A stretch of 64,000 nt of DNA, taken from assembly GCA_027659245.1 (NCBI GenBank), contig JAQDPW010000001.1:136060-200059 (forward strand), given 5' to 3'. This DNA is from Streptococcaceae bacterium AM104-57. GTDB lineage: Bacteria; Bacillota; Bacilli; Lactobacillales; Streptococcaceae. Under the pieces are notes generated by a model that was not told where the DNA came from, made no database searches, and saw only the letters and a program-made list of their open reading frames with translations. A program made the position numbers and the translations under genes. Below, one piece after another: positions 34,607-43,506 of this stretch (position 1 is its first letter; each line of letters begins with the position of its first letter).

Positions 34607-35170
34607 ATGAAAACAGAATATCAAAAAATGATCGCGGGAGAACCCTATCACCCATTCGACCCAGACCTTCGTTCTCTAGCACAAACAGCGCGACAAAAGC
34701 AAGCCGCTTTTAATGAAGAGGTAGATCCAGTAAAAGGTATGGAAATCATCAAAGGATGGTTTGGTTCTACTGGTGAAAATCTCTACATCAACACTCGCTT
34801 GATGGTAGATTACGGGGTCAATATTCATCTGGGAGAAAATTTTTATTCCAATTGGAATTTGACCATGTTGGACGTATGTCCGATTACTATTGGTGATAAT
34901 GCCATGATTGGTCCTAATTGTCAGTTTTTAACACCTCTTCATCCGCTGGATCCCGATGAACGAAACTCGGGACTAGAATTTGGCAAACCCATCACGATTG
35001 GTAAGAACTTTTGGGCAGGTGGTGGTGTCATTGTCCTTCCGGGTGTTACTTTAGGGGATAATGTCGTTGCAGGAGCAGGAGCGGTCATTACAAAATCCTT
35101 TGGTGACAACGTAGTTCTAGCAGGAAATCCAGCACGAGTTATCAAAGAGATTCCAGTTAAAGGAAATTAA
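34607..35170 (+). CDS. Sugar O-acetyltransferase (Maa/LacA type)
   Basis: This 187-aa protein has an N-terminal helix (KTEYQKMIAGEPYHPFDPDL) typical of maltose/galactoside acetyltransferases, then hexapeptide repeats forming a left-handed beta-helix (IHLGENFYSN, ITIGDNAMIGPNCQFLTPLHPLD with the catalytic His, VTLGDNVVAGAGAVITKSF). It uses acetyl-CoA; the natural acceptor is unknown. After it, 35171-35265 holds only a short frame of unclear meaning. Confidence 0.9.
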   Translation: MKTEYQKMIAGEPYHPFDPDLRSLAQTARQKQAAFNEEVDPVKGMEIIKGWFGSTGENLYINTRLMVDYGVNIHLGENFYSNWNLTMLDVCPITIGDNAMIGPNCQFLTPLHPLDPDERNSGLEFGKPITIGKNFWAGGGVIVLPGVTLGDNVVAGAGAVITKSFGDNVVLAGNPARVIKEIPVKGN

Positions 35171-35265
35171 AGGTTGTAGAAAGAGAAAGTGAAGTCTTTT
35201 TCAAAAGAGCTCTTTGAAATCGAAAAGCCTAACCAGTCTCAGTATCAAAAACTTATTGCTAGCAA

Positions 35266-35303
35266 AAAACGAGGTCGGAATTTTTATCCCAGCCTCGTTT
35301 TTC
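35266..35303. terminator. Bidirectional terminator between convergent genes
   Basis: AAAACGAGG/CCTCGTTTTT stem; serves the acetyltransferase gene on one strand and the DUF4956 gene on the other. Confidence 0.8.
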
Positions 35304-35307
35304 GTCT

Positions 35308-35991
35308 TTAGAGATTTTTTCTCTTTTTAGCTTTTTTAGTCAATGCCACATTGCATTGATCAATATTTTGTGTAAGATAGCTAGTCACTTGGAAATCATC
35401 GACCTCTGTTTTTAGCTCGACTTCATAGACAATGCTAAGGTTGTCCCCTGCATTTGTGCTATTGATCGTAATCATGTCAATTTCTGAGCAGAATTGGTCA
35501 AGAGCAGATTGGATAGCATCTTGAATCTTCTCTTGATTGGCTACCGTGATTGTTAAAAGTCTACGGCGTTGATTGTCAGTTTTGACCTGTTGATTTTCCA
35601 AAAGGAACCAAACACCCAAGATAAAGAGGGTGAAGAGAATGGCCAGGAAGAGATAGCCTGTTCCACAAGCCAAACCGATAATCATGGCTAGGAAAATCGC
35701 AATCAGTTCTCTTGAACCACTAGTTGCAGAACGGAAACGAATCAAACTAAAGGTTCCGGCTACAGCAATTGACGTACCCAAGCTCCCATTGACCAGAAAA
35801 ATAACCAAGGTCATAAGGCAGGGAAGCAGAGTCAAGCTGATAGCAAATTCTCTGGTGTAGAGGGTCCGATATTTGTAGGTCCAAGTAAGTGCCAAACCGA
35901 GGACTAGACTGACTAGAAGTGCCAGCAGTAGTTGGAAGGGGTCTGCACTTGCAGTGGCGTTGTTGAAAATGGAATTAAATAGATTAAGCAT
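35308..35991 (-). CDS. DUF4956 membrane protein
   Basis: This 227-aa protein has four or five hydrophobic segments in the first 130 residues (LLLALLVSLVLGLALTW, LTLLPCLMTLVIFLV, IAIFLAMIIGLACGTGYLF, LAILFTLFILGVWFLL), with the conserved loop GTFSLIRFRSATSGSRELIA, and a cytoplasmic alpha/beta tail. DUF4956 proteins are very often next to VTC-domain proteins, as here (8-bp overlap); the function is unknown. Confidence 0.88.
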   Translation of the reverse strand: MLNLFNSIFNNATASADPFQLLLALLVSLVLGLALTWTYKYRTLYTREFAISLTLLPCLMTLVIFLVNGSLGTSIAVAGTFSLIRFRSATSGSRELIAIFLAMIIGLACGTGYLFLAILFTLFILGVWFLLENQQVKTDNQRRRLLTITVANQEKIQDAIQSALDQFCSEIDMITINSTNAGDNLSIVYEVELKTEVDDFQVTSYLTQNIDQCNVALTKKAKKRKNL

Positions 35992-36799
35992 AAGCGGTAC
36001 CTGCGCTTTCTATACTGGGACGTGGTGCATAAGGAAGGCCATGAGATTTGTGGTAAGCACAACTGTATTTTGAAAATTTGTGCTCCATCAAACCATACTT
36101 GTCTAGAATGTCTTGTAACCACTGAGGTTTGTTTCCAGGAGCTTTAATCTCCATAATCACAGTATTGTCATCTAATAGAGGAGCCCCTTGATTTCCTGCG
36201 AAGAGACTGACATTTTCATCTCTATAGATTAGATTTTGGTCAATGGTGATACGGATTTTATTATAGTCATAGCCCTCAATGTATTTCTTTTCTTTTAATG
36301 AATAACGATCGTAGTAGATGTACATACGAGGCTTGATAGCCTGTTTGTAATCTTGGTGAAGCTTTTTCACTTTTTCAATGACAACTGTATCAGTAATACT
36401 AGCATCCAAGTGCCCTTTGGTCATAAAGTTAAGGATAGAAATAGGAGTTGAGAGTAGTCTAAATTTGCGACCAACTCCTTCTTGATCCTTGGTTTTGATT
36501 TCTAAAAATACTTGACTATCTGCTTTGGGTTGGCTGAGATAGGTCCGCATCCGAACCTTTTCTTTTCGCTTATTTCCAAAATCATCATCTTGGAGCACAG
36601 CAAAGTCTTCCGTATCAAAGTAGATATTTGAAATAGTTGAAATTGGATAGTCGTCTTCTACCAAATATTCCTTTAAATCTTGGATGAGTTTGTCTAGTTT
36701 ATCTTTGGAGATAATATATTTGGTTTCAATCCGCTTAAAAGTTGTTTCTAATGGTTTCATAAGTCTTTCTCCTCTTTCAGTTATACTATTTTTAAACAA
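35984..36799 (-). CDS. VTC-domain protein (polyphosphate polymerase-like)
   Basis: This 271-aa protein has the tunnel-fold residues of the CYTH/VTC superfamily: RIETKYIIS at the start, KVRMRTY, FLEIKTKDQ, PRMYIYYDRYS, RITIDQNL and VIMEIKAPG. In yeast VTC4 this domain makes polyphosphate; bacterial relatives with DUF4956 partners are not well characterised, so activity is inferred. Start ATG 36737 (MKPLETTFKRIETKY), with GGAGAAAG upstream, is an equally good choice. First gene of the minus-strand pair. Confidence 0.85.
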   Translation of the reverse strand: MFKNSITERGERLMKPLETTFKRIETKYIISKDKLDKLIQDLKEYLVEDDYPISTISNIYFDTEDFAVLQDDDFGNKRKEKVRMRTYLSQPKADSQVFLEIKTKDQEGVGRKFRLLSTPISILNFMTKGHLDASITDTVVIEKVKKLHQDYKQAIKPRMYIYYDRYSLKEKKYIEGYDYNKIRITIDQNLIYRDENVSLFAGNQGAPLLDDNTVIMEIKAPGNKPQWLQDILDKYGLMEHKFSKYSCAYHKSHGLPYAPRPSIESAGTAYA

Positions 36800-36963
36800 G
36801 GATGAACTTGTTTGGATAGGATTTTAAAGAGTTTATCTAAAACTTTTGTTAAATTTAACTTAATTGAAACTAAACTTAAGAAAACTTTCAGAAAAAATTT
36901 AGGCTTCTTTTAGGAAAGACCCGTAGACTAAGAGCATGTAAAATGAAAGACGAGGAAACGAGC

Positions 36964-38196
36964 ATGAAAGCAAAAAAATGGACATTCCTATTAACAAGTA
37001 TAACAACTCTAGCACTGGTAACAGCATGTACCCAGTCAACTTCAAATACAACAGCTAGCAATAGTACTGCAACGACAACAGTAACTACCAATAAGAAAAC
37101 ATCTAGTTACTTTACAGATAAGGACTATGATACTTCTTATGATGAAAAAACAGCTGCAACTGTAACTTTGTCAGGATCAACGGCGACGGTATCAGGTGAC
37201 GGAGTGGCCGTATCAGGATCTACCGTTACAATCTCTAAGTCAGGTACCTATGTGATTTCTGGTCAATCCGACGGAGTTCAAATCAAGATTGAAGCTGAAA
37301 AGACTGATGACGTACACATCGTTCTAAATGGTGTAACCATGACCAACGTCAATGCAGCTATCTCAGCAACATCAGCTGGACACGTCTACTTAACCCTAGC
37401 AGATGGCACAACCAATAGCCTATCAGATTCTGCTTCAAATAGTGATGACAAGGCTGACGCGGCTCTCTTCTCTAAAGTGGACTTGACCATCAACGGTAAA
37501 GGAACTCTCAATGTAGATGGCAAGAAAAATAATGGTATTAAGGCCAACGATACACTTCACATCACAGGTGGAACCTACAATATAACAGCAGTTGGAGACG
37601 CCTTTAATGTTAATGATGAACTCAACATTACTGGAACAACCATGACAATCGATGCCAAGGAAGACGGGGTCAAGGTCGACAATGATGACGATACTTCTGT
37701 TGGAACCATGTATCTCTCTGATAACACTATAACCGTTACTGCAGGTGATGATGGTATCCACGCTTCAGGTGATTTGGTCATCGATAGTGGTACCTATACT
37801 GTTAAGAATTCTACCGAAGGACTTGAAGGAAAATCAATCACTATCAACGGCGGGGATATCACCATCTATTCAACAGATGATGGTGTCAATGCAGCCAACA
37901 AAAATGCCCAACAGAGTGAAATCTTCTTCACCATGAACGGTGGAAATCTAACAGTTGAAGTCGGCCAAGGGGACACGGATCCAATTGACTCAAACGGTAA
38001 TATTACAGTTAATGGCGGAACCATTAAATTGACAGGTCAATCTGGTTTTGACTTTGATGGAACAGCGACCTATACAGGTGGTGATATCTACATCAACGGT
38101 GAAAAACAAACTGAAATCGTCAATTCTATGCCTGGAGGCGGAGGAGCACCTGGCGGTGGCCCTCAAGGAAATGGAGGCCCTGGTGGACGACCATAA
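36964..38196 (+). CDS. Lipoprotein with repeated beta-helix (carbohydrate-binding-like DUF4353)
   Basis: Start ATG 36964 gives a lipoprotein signal (KKWTFLLTSITTLALVTAC, lipobox VTAC). About 410 aa. After a Ser/Thr linker comes a long series of beta-strand repeats with DG turns (NNGIKANDTLHITGG, DDGIHASGDLVIDSG, DDGVNAANKN), then a Gly/Pro tail (GGGGAPGGGPQGN). The family is annotated as carbohydrate-binding domain-containing and often occurs near VTC/DUF4956 genes; here it is divergent from them across a 164-bp shared regulatory gap. Confidence 0.85.
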   Translation: MKAKKWTFLLTSITTLALVTACTQSTSNTTASNSTATTTVTTNKKTSSYFTDKDYDTSYDEKTAATVTLSGSTATVSGDGVAVSGSTVTISKSGTYVISGQSDGVQIKIEAEKTDDVHIVLNGVTMTNVNAAISATSAGHVYLTLADGTTNSLSDSASNSDDKADAALFSKVDLTINGKGTLNVDGKKNNGIKANDTLHITGGTYNITAVGDAFNVNDELNITGTTMTIDAKEDGVKVDNDDDTSVGTMYLSDNTITVTAGDDGIHASGDLVIDSGTYTVKNSTEGLEGKSITINGGDITIYSTDDGVNAANKNAQQSEIFFTMNGGNLTVEVGQGDTDPIDSNGNITVNGGTIKLTGQSGFDFDGTATYTGGDIYINGEKQTEIVNSMPGGGGAPGGGPQGNGGPGGRP

Positions 38197-38202
38197 AAGA
38201 AA

Positions 38203-38237
38203 ATCTCCTTTCTCGAAAGAGAAGGGAGATTTTTTTT
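38203..38237. terminator. Terminator after the beta-helix lipoprotein gene
   Basis: AATCTCCTTTCTC / GAGAAGGGAGATT with a GAAA tetraloop and TTTTTTTT tail. Confidence 0.9.
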
Positions 38238-38255
38238 CAACTATCAACTTTCAAC

Positions 38256-38318
38256 TTGACAAGTGAGTATTCACTCACTATAGTAGATTTATCTTTAAAA
38301 AAGTGAGTGCTCGCTTAC
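38256..38318 (+). promoter_or_regulatory. ABC-exporter promoter with two TetR-type operators
   Basis: -35 TTGACA (38256-38261) and -10 TATAGT (38279-38284), 17 bp apart. The whole spacer is a palindrome GTGAGTATTCACTCAC (38263-38278); a second, less perfect copy GTGAGTGCTCGCTTAC lies at 38303-38318, 40 bp further. Binding of a TetR dimer at the first would block polymerase directly. Confidence 0.85.
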
Positions 38319-38332
38319 CTAGGAGGAAGTAA

Positions 38333-39049
38333 ATGAAAACATTGCTACATTTACAAGATTTACAAAAATCTTTTGGTCAACAACTTGTGTTAAACCACGT
38401 TGGTTTTGAATTACAGTCTGGGGAAATCATTGGTCTAATCGGTCCTTCTGGTGCTGGGAAATCAACCATGATTAAAACCATGTTAGGGATGGAAAAGGCA
38501 GATAGCGGTATCGCTTTAGTCTTAGACCAGACCATGCCCAATCGTCATATTCTGGGAGATATTGGCTATATGGCCCAGTCAGATGCTCTTTATGAGGCTT
38601 TGTCAGGACAAGAAAATTTGGAATTTTTCGGCCAGCTAAAAGGGATTCCTAAAAAAGATTTGACAGCTGAAATTACCCATGTGGCTCAAGTGGTAGACTT
38701 GACAGATCATTTAAATAAGGCCGTGTCTGGTTATTCCGGAGGGATGAAACGACGCTTGTCGCTGGCTATTGCGCTTTTAGGAAACCCTCAACTCCTGATT
38801 TTGGACGAACCGACGGTTGGAATCGACCCTTCTCTTCGAAAGAAAATCTGGCGAGAGTTGATGGCGCATAGAGACAAGGGCGTAGGGATTTTGGTCACAA
38901 CTCACGTCATGGATGAGGCAGAGCTGACAGATAAGGTCGGTCTACTATTAGGTGGAAAAATCATAGCCTTTGATACACCATCCAAGCTAAAAGAATCTTA
39001 TGGTGTTTCAAGTATTGAAGAAGTCTTTTTGAAAGCAGAAGGAGAATGA
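38333..39049 (+). CDS. ABC transporter ATP-binding protein (ABC-2 exporter)
   Basis: This 238-aa protein has Walker A GPSGAGKST, Q-loop YMAQSD, signature YSGGMKRRLS, Walker B LLILDEPTVG and H-loop TTHVMDE. It resembles the NatA/DrrA/YhfQ-like group of exporters. AGGAGG lies upstream. First gene of an ATPase-permease-TetR operon under the operator-bearing promoter; the substrate is unknown, possibly a toxic compound. Confidence 0.93.
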   Translation: MKTLLHLQDLQKSFGQQLVLNHVGFELQSGEIIGLIGPSGAGKSTMIKTMLGMEKADSGIALVLDQTMPNRHILGDIGYMAQSDALYEALSGQENLEFFGQLKGIPKKDLTAEITHVAQVVDLTDHLNKAVSGYSGGMKRRLSLAIALLGNPQLLILDEPTVGIDPSLRKKIWRELMAHRDKGVGILVTTHVMDEAELTDKVGLLLGGKIIAFDTPSKLKESYGVSSIEEVFLKAEGE

Positions 39050-39050
39050 A

Positions 39051-40133
39051 ATGAGAACAATTGCCATAGCAAAAAAAGTCATCAAAGAATTGCTACGTGA
39101 CAAACGGACACTGGCCCTAATGTTTGTGGCACCAGTCTTTATTATGTGGCTGATGAACCTCATGTTTTCGGCTAATACAACGGTGACTGTTAAGCTAGCG
39201 ATACAAGATGTGCCAAGTAGTTTGGTAAGTAGGATGGATGACTTAGAACATGTCAGTGTCGAAACCTACAAAGACTTGGATCAAGCTAAAGAGGCTTTAA
39301 ACGATGGAAAAGTAGATGCAGTTATCTCTTATAAGGATGGGGAATATCATGTAACCTATGCTAATACAGATGCCTCTAAAACTTCGGTGACCCGACAAGT
39401 ATTACGCACCAGTATTGCCAGTGAAGACACCAATCAATTATTAGCCCGTGTGAGGCAATCCCTTCCACAATTACAACTAAAGGTAAAATCTCCTGAAATT
39501 AAGGAATCTTATGAATATGGTAACGAGGACACCGGCTTCTTTGCTAAAATGATTCCTATTTTGCTTGGGTTCATCGTTTTCTTCTTTGTCTTTTTGATTT
39601 CAGGGATGGCACTCTTGAAAGAACGTACTAGCGGAACCCTAGATCGTTTGTTGGCAACCCCAGTTAAACGTTCGGAAATTGTTTACGGCTATATGTTGTC
39701 TTACGGCCTTATTGCCATACTGCAGACAGGAGTAGTCGTTCTAGCAGCCATCTGGTTGTTGAACATTGAAGTTGTCGGAAGCCTGTTAAATGTTATAATA
39801 GTTAATGCGGTACTGGCTCTGGTGGCACTAGCCTTCGGAATTCTCTTGTCAACCTTGGCAAAATCAGAATTCCAGATGATGCAATTTATTCCTCTTGTGA
39901 TTATGCCGCAACTCTTTTTCTCAGGAATCATTCCACTTGATTCAATGGGAGACTGGGCAAAAACGCTAGGGAAATTCTTGCCTTTGACCTACTCAGATGA
40001 TGCGATGAGTCAGATTATTTTTTACGGACGTGGACTTGGAGATATTTTACCAAATATTGGTGTTCTACTAGTCTTCCTTGTCGCTTTGACAGTTCTCAAT
40101 ATTGTCGGCTTGCGTCGTTACCGTAAAGTTTAA
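39051..40133 (+). CDS. ABC-2 type permease
   Basis: This 360-aa protein has one N-terminal membrane helix (residues about 20-40), a large extracellular domain (to about 165), then five helices with the family motif ERTSGTLDRLLATPVKRSEIVYGY and a C-terminal YDD/SQIIF segment. It starts 2 bp after the ATPase gene and forms the exporter with it. Confidence 0.93.
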   Translation: MRTIAIAKKVIKELLRDKRTLALMFVAPVFIMWLMNLMFSANTTVTVKLAIQDVPSSLVSRMDDLEHVSVETYKDLDQAKEALNDGKVDAVISYKDGEYHVTYANTDASKTSVTRQVLRTSIASEDTNQLLARVRQSLPQLQLKVKSPEIKESYEYGNEDTGFFAKMIPILLGFIVFFFVFLISGMALLKERTSGTLDRLLATPVKRSEIVYGYMLSYGLIAILQTGVVVLAAIWLLNIEVVGSLLNVIIVNAVLALVALAFGILLSTLAKSEFQMMQFIPLVIMPQLFFSGIIPLDSMGDWAKTLGKFLPLTYSDDAMSQIIFYGRGLGDILPNIGVLLVFLVALTVLNIVGLRRYRKV

Positions 40134-40169
40134 AGATGAATACAAAAAGCAAAAAGGTAGGAATGTTAA

Positions 40170-40793
40170 ATGGATAAGACTATTTTTGAATCATTTGAAG
40201 ATTACTTAGAGGAAGCAGATTATCCTCAAGGGAAGAAAAAAATCATGCGGTCAGCAGTGGATCTCATGTCGACTAAGGGGTATAATGGTACCTCTACCCT
40301 TCACATAGCGGAGCATGCTGGACTCAGTCAGGCTACCTTATTTAAGTATTTTAAAACGAAAGTAGATTTGTTAACGGCTATTTTACACCCTATAGTTCCA
40401 GGACTCTTCGGAAATTTTTTTGACGAGCTTTTAACTTTTGAAACGACAGAAGAAAAGGTACATTATCTCGTCCACAATCGCATGACCTATCTCAAAAAAA
40501 ATCGTGCCTTGGTGAAAATTATTTTGCATGAAATGTTTTCGAATAATAAACTGAGACATGAACAGGTCTTTATTTGGAATACTATCCAGAACAAACTTGG
40601 GGTACTCCACAAGGAATTGTTAGCTGATCCACGTGTGAATCCTGAAATCACAGTTCCTCAAATGGTTCGCATTTGTGTAGGTCCTTTGTTAACTTACTTC
40701 TCTCAACTATATATCATTGGTGACAATGTCGAAATCAGTGAAGTGGACTTAGGCTTGTTGGAAAAACAAATCTTAGGTGGTTTGTGGAAATAG
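40170..40793 (+). CDS. TetR-family transcriptional repressor
   Basis: This 207-aa protein has a helix-turn-helix at residues about 24-70 (IMRSAVDLMSTKGYNGTSTLHIAEHAGLSQATLFKYFKTK), and a helical ligand-binding C-terminal part. Encoded last in the exporter operon, so it most likely binds the two operators at 38263 and 38303 and controls its own synthesis. Confidence 0.92.
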   Translation: MDKTIFESFEDYLEEADYPQGKKKIMRSAVDLMSTKGYNGTSTLHIAEHAGLSQATLFKYFKTKVDLLTAILHPIVPGLFGNFFDELLTFETTEEKVHYLVHNRMTYLKKNRALVKIILHEMFSNNKLRHEQVFIWNTIQNKLGVLHKELLADPRVNPEITVPQMVRICVGPLLTYFSQLYIIGDNVEISEVDLGLLEKQILGGLWK

Positions 40794-40884
40794 GAGGAGT
40801 ATAGGAATTAGTTCTTTTTGCTTTAGGTTGAGCAATGCATCATAAGAAGTACTTTCTCATATTTAAAAACATAATAATTTAAAG

Positions 40885-40933
40885 AAAAACTCTTATCCCT
40901 AGCATTATTAAAAGCTTGGAATAAGAGTTTTTA
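40885..40933. terminator. Bidirectional terminator
   Basis: AAAACTCTTAT/ATAAGAGTTTTT stem between the convergent TetR and CsbD genes. Confidence 0.8.
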
Positions 40934-40952
40934 TGTTATTAGGACGAAAAAA

Positions 40953-41156
40953 CTATTCTCCGTCTTTTTTAAAGATGTTTTTTACACCAGCTACTGCGCC
41001 TTCGACAGCTTCTTTTGCATCTTCAGCAACTTCTTTAGCTTTTGAAGCTACTTTTTCTGCAGCTCCTTCAGCTTGAGTTTTTGTATCGCCAGTAAGTTTA
41101 CCAAAACCTTCTTTAACAGAACCTTTAGCTTGGTTGAATTTTTCTTCGATTGACAT
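40953..41156 (-). CDS. CsbD-family stress protein
   Basis: This 67-aa, very charged Lys/Ala/Glu helix protein starts [20 protein letters not shown] and has the family pattern KGxxKEGxGKLTGD. CsbD proteins are general-stress induced; biochemical role unknown. GGAGGTATCCCCC lies upstream of the ATG. Confidence 0.9.
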   Translation of the reverse strand: MSIEEKFNQAKGSVKEGFGKLTGDTKTQAEGAAEKVASKAKEVAEDAKEAVEGAVAGVKNIFKKDGE

Positions 41157-41228
41157 GGGGGATACCTCCGTTAATTTATTCCATTACTTAAATTACATCA
41201 GATAATAACTTAAGTATATACCCTTTTA

Positions 41229-41392
41229 TATAGTAGATTGAATCTGGAGTAGTACGCTATGGCTACTAAAACATTGTTATAAATTATAATAGATTGAATA
41301 TAGAACAGTACACTACGATTGCTAAAGATATTTTTAGAAATTAGCTTGACTTTCCTAATCGATTTGTTCATATCTTATTTCAATCAACTATA
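41229..41392 (+). repeat. RUP-like element, copy 4, with a truncated copy in front
   Basis: A complete 108-bp unit (41285-41392, TATAATAGATTGAATATAG to CAATCAACTATA) directly follows a left half of another unit (41229-41284, TATAGTAGATTGAATCTG...). It lies in the gap between csbD and the DUF421 gene. Confidence 0.7.
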
Positions 41393-41435
41393 CAAAAAAG
41401 CAAAAAACTGATACGAAAAGCATCAGTTTATTTTT

Positions 41436-42068
41436 TTAATAGGTTACAACATTCAATTGACCTTTATCATATTCAGCAATAAAGATATTTGAGACTTCTT
41501 CGAAACCTTCTTCTTTCAATTTCTCAGTTAGCCACTCCTCGGATTTGCCAATGGTTTCTAGGATTTCAACTTGGACAACACCGTCTGTAATGACTGGGTA
41601 CTTAGGATTTTCGTCACCCATTCTTACAACAATTAGCTGTCCATTTTGCTCAATCACAGCTCTCTTGACATCCTTTAATTGAAAGATTCCTTGAGAGCGC
41701 AATTTAAGAGCTACATCTGCAGCTGCAAGACCTTTTGAGCGGCAGGCTTCAGGATCTAACTTACCATTTTTAATGATAATAGTTGGTTTCCCGTCAATTA
41801 AGTGTTTGAAAAAGGAAATATTGGTATTCAACCATTTAAGGAGCAGGATGAGAATAGTCCAGATGATGAGGATAACGACGTATTGGATGATGGTAATCGA
41901 GCTATTGTAGATAACTCCACCGATAATACCCCCGAGAACAAAGTTCTGGATTTGGTCCACTGCAGAACTTGGTGCTAGATTTCCTTTACCTGTTACGTTA
42001 ATAACAAAAACAAGAGAAAGAAGCCCCAAGGCCAATTTAATTGCAATTGTAGCAAAAAAGCTTATCAT
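41436..42068 (-). CDS. DUF421 (YetF-type) membrane protein
   Basis: This 210-aa protein has three N-terminal membrane helices and a cytoplasmic domain with the family motifs GKPTIIIKNGKLD and a C-terminal alpha/beta YetF fold. It overlaps the DUF3290 gene by 4 bp; this pair is common in streptococci. Function unknown. Confidence 0.88.
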   Translation of the reverse strand: MISFFATIAIKLALGLLSLVFVINVTGKGNLAPSSAVDQIQNFVLGGIIGGVIYNSSITIIQYVVILIIWTILILLLKWLNTNISFFKHLIDGKPTIIIKNGKLDPEACRSKGLAAADVALKLRSQGIFQLKDVKRAVIEQNGQLIVVRMGDENPKYPVITDGVVQVEILETIGKSEEWLTEKLKEEGFEEVSNIFIAEYDKGQLNVVTY

Positions 42069-42517
42069 TTTTCAACCTCCACGAGTTCAACATCTGATTT
42101 ATAGAGTTCCATTTTTTCTAATAAATAGCTATCTTGGTCAGTCCCGCTAATGGCACGATAAAAATGTTCGCCAACCTTAATAATAGCTCCATCAGTTACT
42201 GCTGAGGTATTGACATAGACCTCTTTTTTATCTACACCTAATTCTTTTGAAACGACTTCGATAAAGTTTAGGGAAGAGCGGAATTGATTATCATTGGATT
42301 GACTGTTTTGAAGATTCGTAATGCTTATCAAAACGAATGCGATTAAGGTCAAAATAGAAATGAGCGATAATTCACGGAACTTGCTCCCTTTTTTATCTTT
42401 GAAAGCCTTAAATGCAAAAAATCCAGTCACGATAAGCAGTAAAGTTGATACGATAATCATGGCCCAATTCTGTTGACTAATCTGACTGAGCACATAGTCA
42501 TAGGAATAGAATTTCAT
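42065..42517 (-). CDS. DUF3290 membrane protein
   Basis: This 150-aa protein has two membrane helices (WAMIIVSTLLLIVTGFFAF; LSLISILTLIAFVLISI) and an extracytoplasmic tail (KKEVYVNTSAVTDGAIIKVGEHFYRAI). Coupled with the DUF421 gene by a 4-bp overlap. Function unknown. Confidence 0.85.
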   Translation of the reverse strand: MKFYSYDYVLSQISQQNWAMIIVSTLLLIVTGFFAFKAFKDKKGSKFRELSLISILTLIAFVLISITNLQNSQSNDNQFRSSLNFIEVVSKELGVDKKEVYVNTSAVTDGAIIKVGEHFYRAISGTDQDSYLLEKMELYKSDVELVEVEK

Positions 42518-42709
42518 AAGATTTCTCCCTTTTTCAAATTCAATCTATTATAAACTAATTCCTAAACTATAGCAATTTTATTAGTAGGGGAAAAAGCATT
42601 TAATTGTTGTTTCTTACTTAAGGTAGGTTTTTTCTGATTTGACTTAGCCTCCCGTCTTGACTTTCGTTTTGCTTTTGTTATAATAGTACAAATTTAGAGG
42701 AGGTACTCT

Positions 42710-43474
42710 ATGATTCAGAAACACGCTATTCCTATTTTAGAGTTTGATGACAATCCTCAGGCAGTCATCATGCCAAATCACGAAGGCTTAGATTTACAGT
42801 TTCCAAAGAAGTGCGTTTATGCATTTTTGGAGGAGGAGATTGACCGCTACGCTCAGGAAGTAGGGGCGGAGTGCGTTGGGGAGTTTGTGTCTGCCACTAA
42901 GACCTACCCCGTTTATGTCATGGACTACAAAGGTGAAAAAGTGTGCCTAGCCCAAGCTCCTGTAGGTTCTGCCCCTGCGGCCCAGTTTATGGATTGGTTG
43001 ATTGGTTACGGTGTGGAGAAAATCATCTCTACTGGTACTTGTGGCGTGTTAACGAATATAGAAGAAAATGCCTTTCTGGTTCCAGTACGAGCCCTGCGTG
43101 ATGAAGGAACTAGTTACCATTATGCGCCACCTTCTCGTTATATGGATGTGCATGTTCAAGCGATTTCTGCTATCGAGCAAGTCTTGGAACAACTAGGCAT
43201 TCCTTATGAAGAGGTTATGACTTGGTCGACAGATGGTTTTTATCGAGAAACAGCTGAAAAAGTTGCCTATCGTAAGGAAGAAGGTTGTGCAGTTGTGGAG
43301 ATGGAGTGTGCTGCTCTTGCAGCAGTTGCCCAGCTTCGAGGAGTCGTTTGGGGTGAGTTGTTGTTTACGGCAGATTCTTTGGCAGATCTTGATAACTATG
43401 ACCAGCGCGATTGGGGTGCGGAAGCTTTTGAAAAGGCGCTAGAACTCTGTCTTGAGATCGTTAGTCATATGTGA
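42710..43474 (+). CDS. Nucleoside phosphorylase (PNP/UDP family)
   Basis: This 254-aa protein has the phosphorylase core: APVGSAPAAQFMDWLIGYGV, STGTCGVL, and the purine/uridine-binding VVEMECAALAAVAQLRG followed by the Asp in FTADSLADLD. It would cleave a nucleoside with phosphate; purine or pyrimidine preference cannot be fixed from sequence. GAGGAGG lies before the ATG; -10 TATAAT at 42679. The trkH frame begins right at its stop. Confidence 0.88.
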   Translation: MIQKHAIPILEFDDNPQAVIMPNHEGLDLQFPKKCVYAFLEEEIDRYAQEVGAECVGEFVSATKTYPVYVMDYKGEKVCLAQAPVGSAPAAQFMDWLIGYGVEKIISTGTCGVLTNIEENAFLVPVRALRDEGTSYHYAPPSRYMDVHVQAISAIEQVLEQLGIPYEEVMTWSTDGFYRETAEKVAYRKEEGCAVVEMECAALAAVAQLRGVVWGELLFTADSLADLDNYDQRDWGAEAFEKALELCLEIVSHM

Positions 43475-43506
43475 GTATTCTCAGCTTTTTGTGGTACAAT
43501 GTAGCT

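Noticed and set aside
35195-35310. Short frame (SFSKELFEIEKPNQSQYQKL) after the acetyltransferase gene.
   Set aside because: No start signal, and it runs through a terminator. Possibly a relic, but not supportable.
37435-38247. Minus-strand frames opposite the beta-helix lipoprotein.
   Set aside because: Shadows caused by the repeated sequence of that gene.
43471-43506. GTG 43471 as the trkH start.
   Set aside because: It overlaps the previous stop and the added residues do not look like the family N-terminus. Kept only as an alternative.
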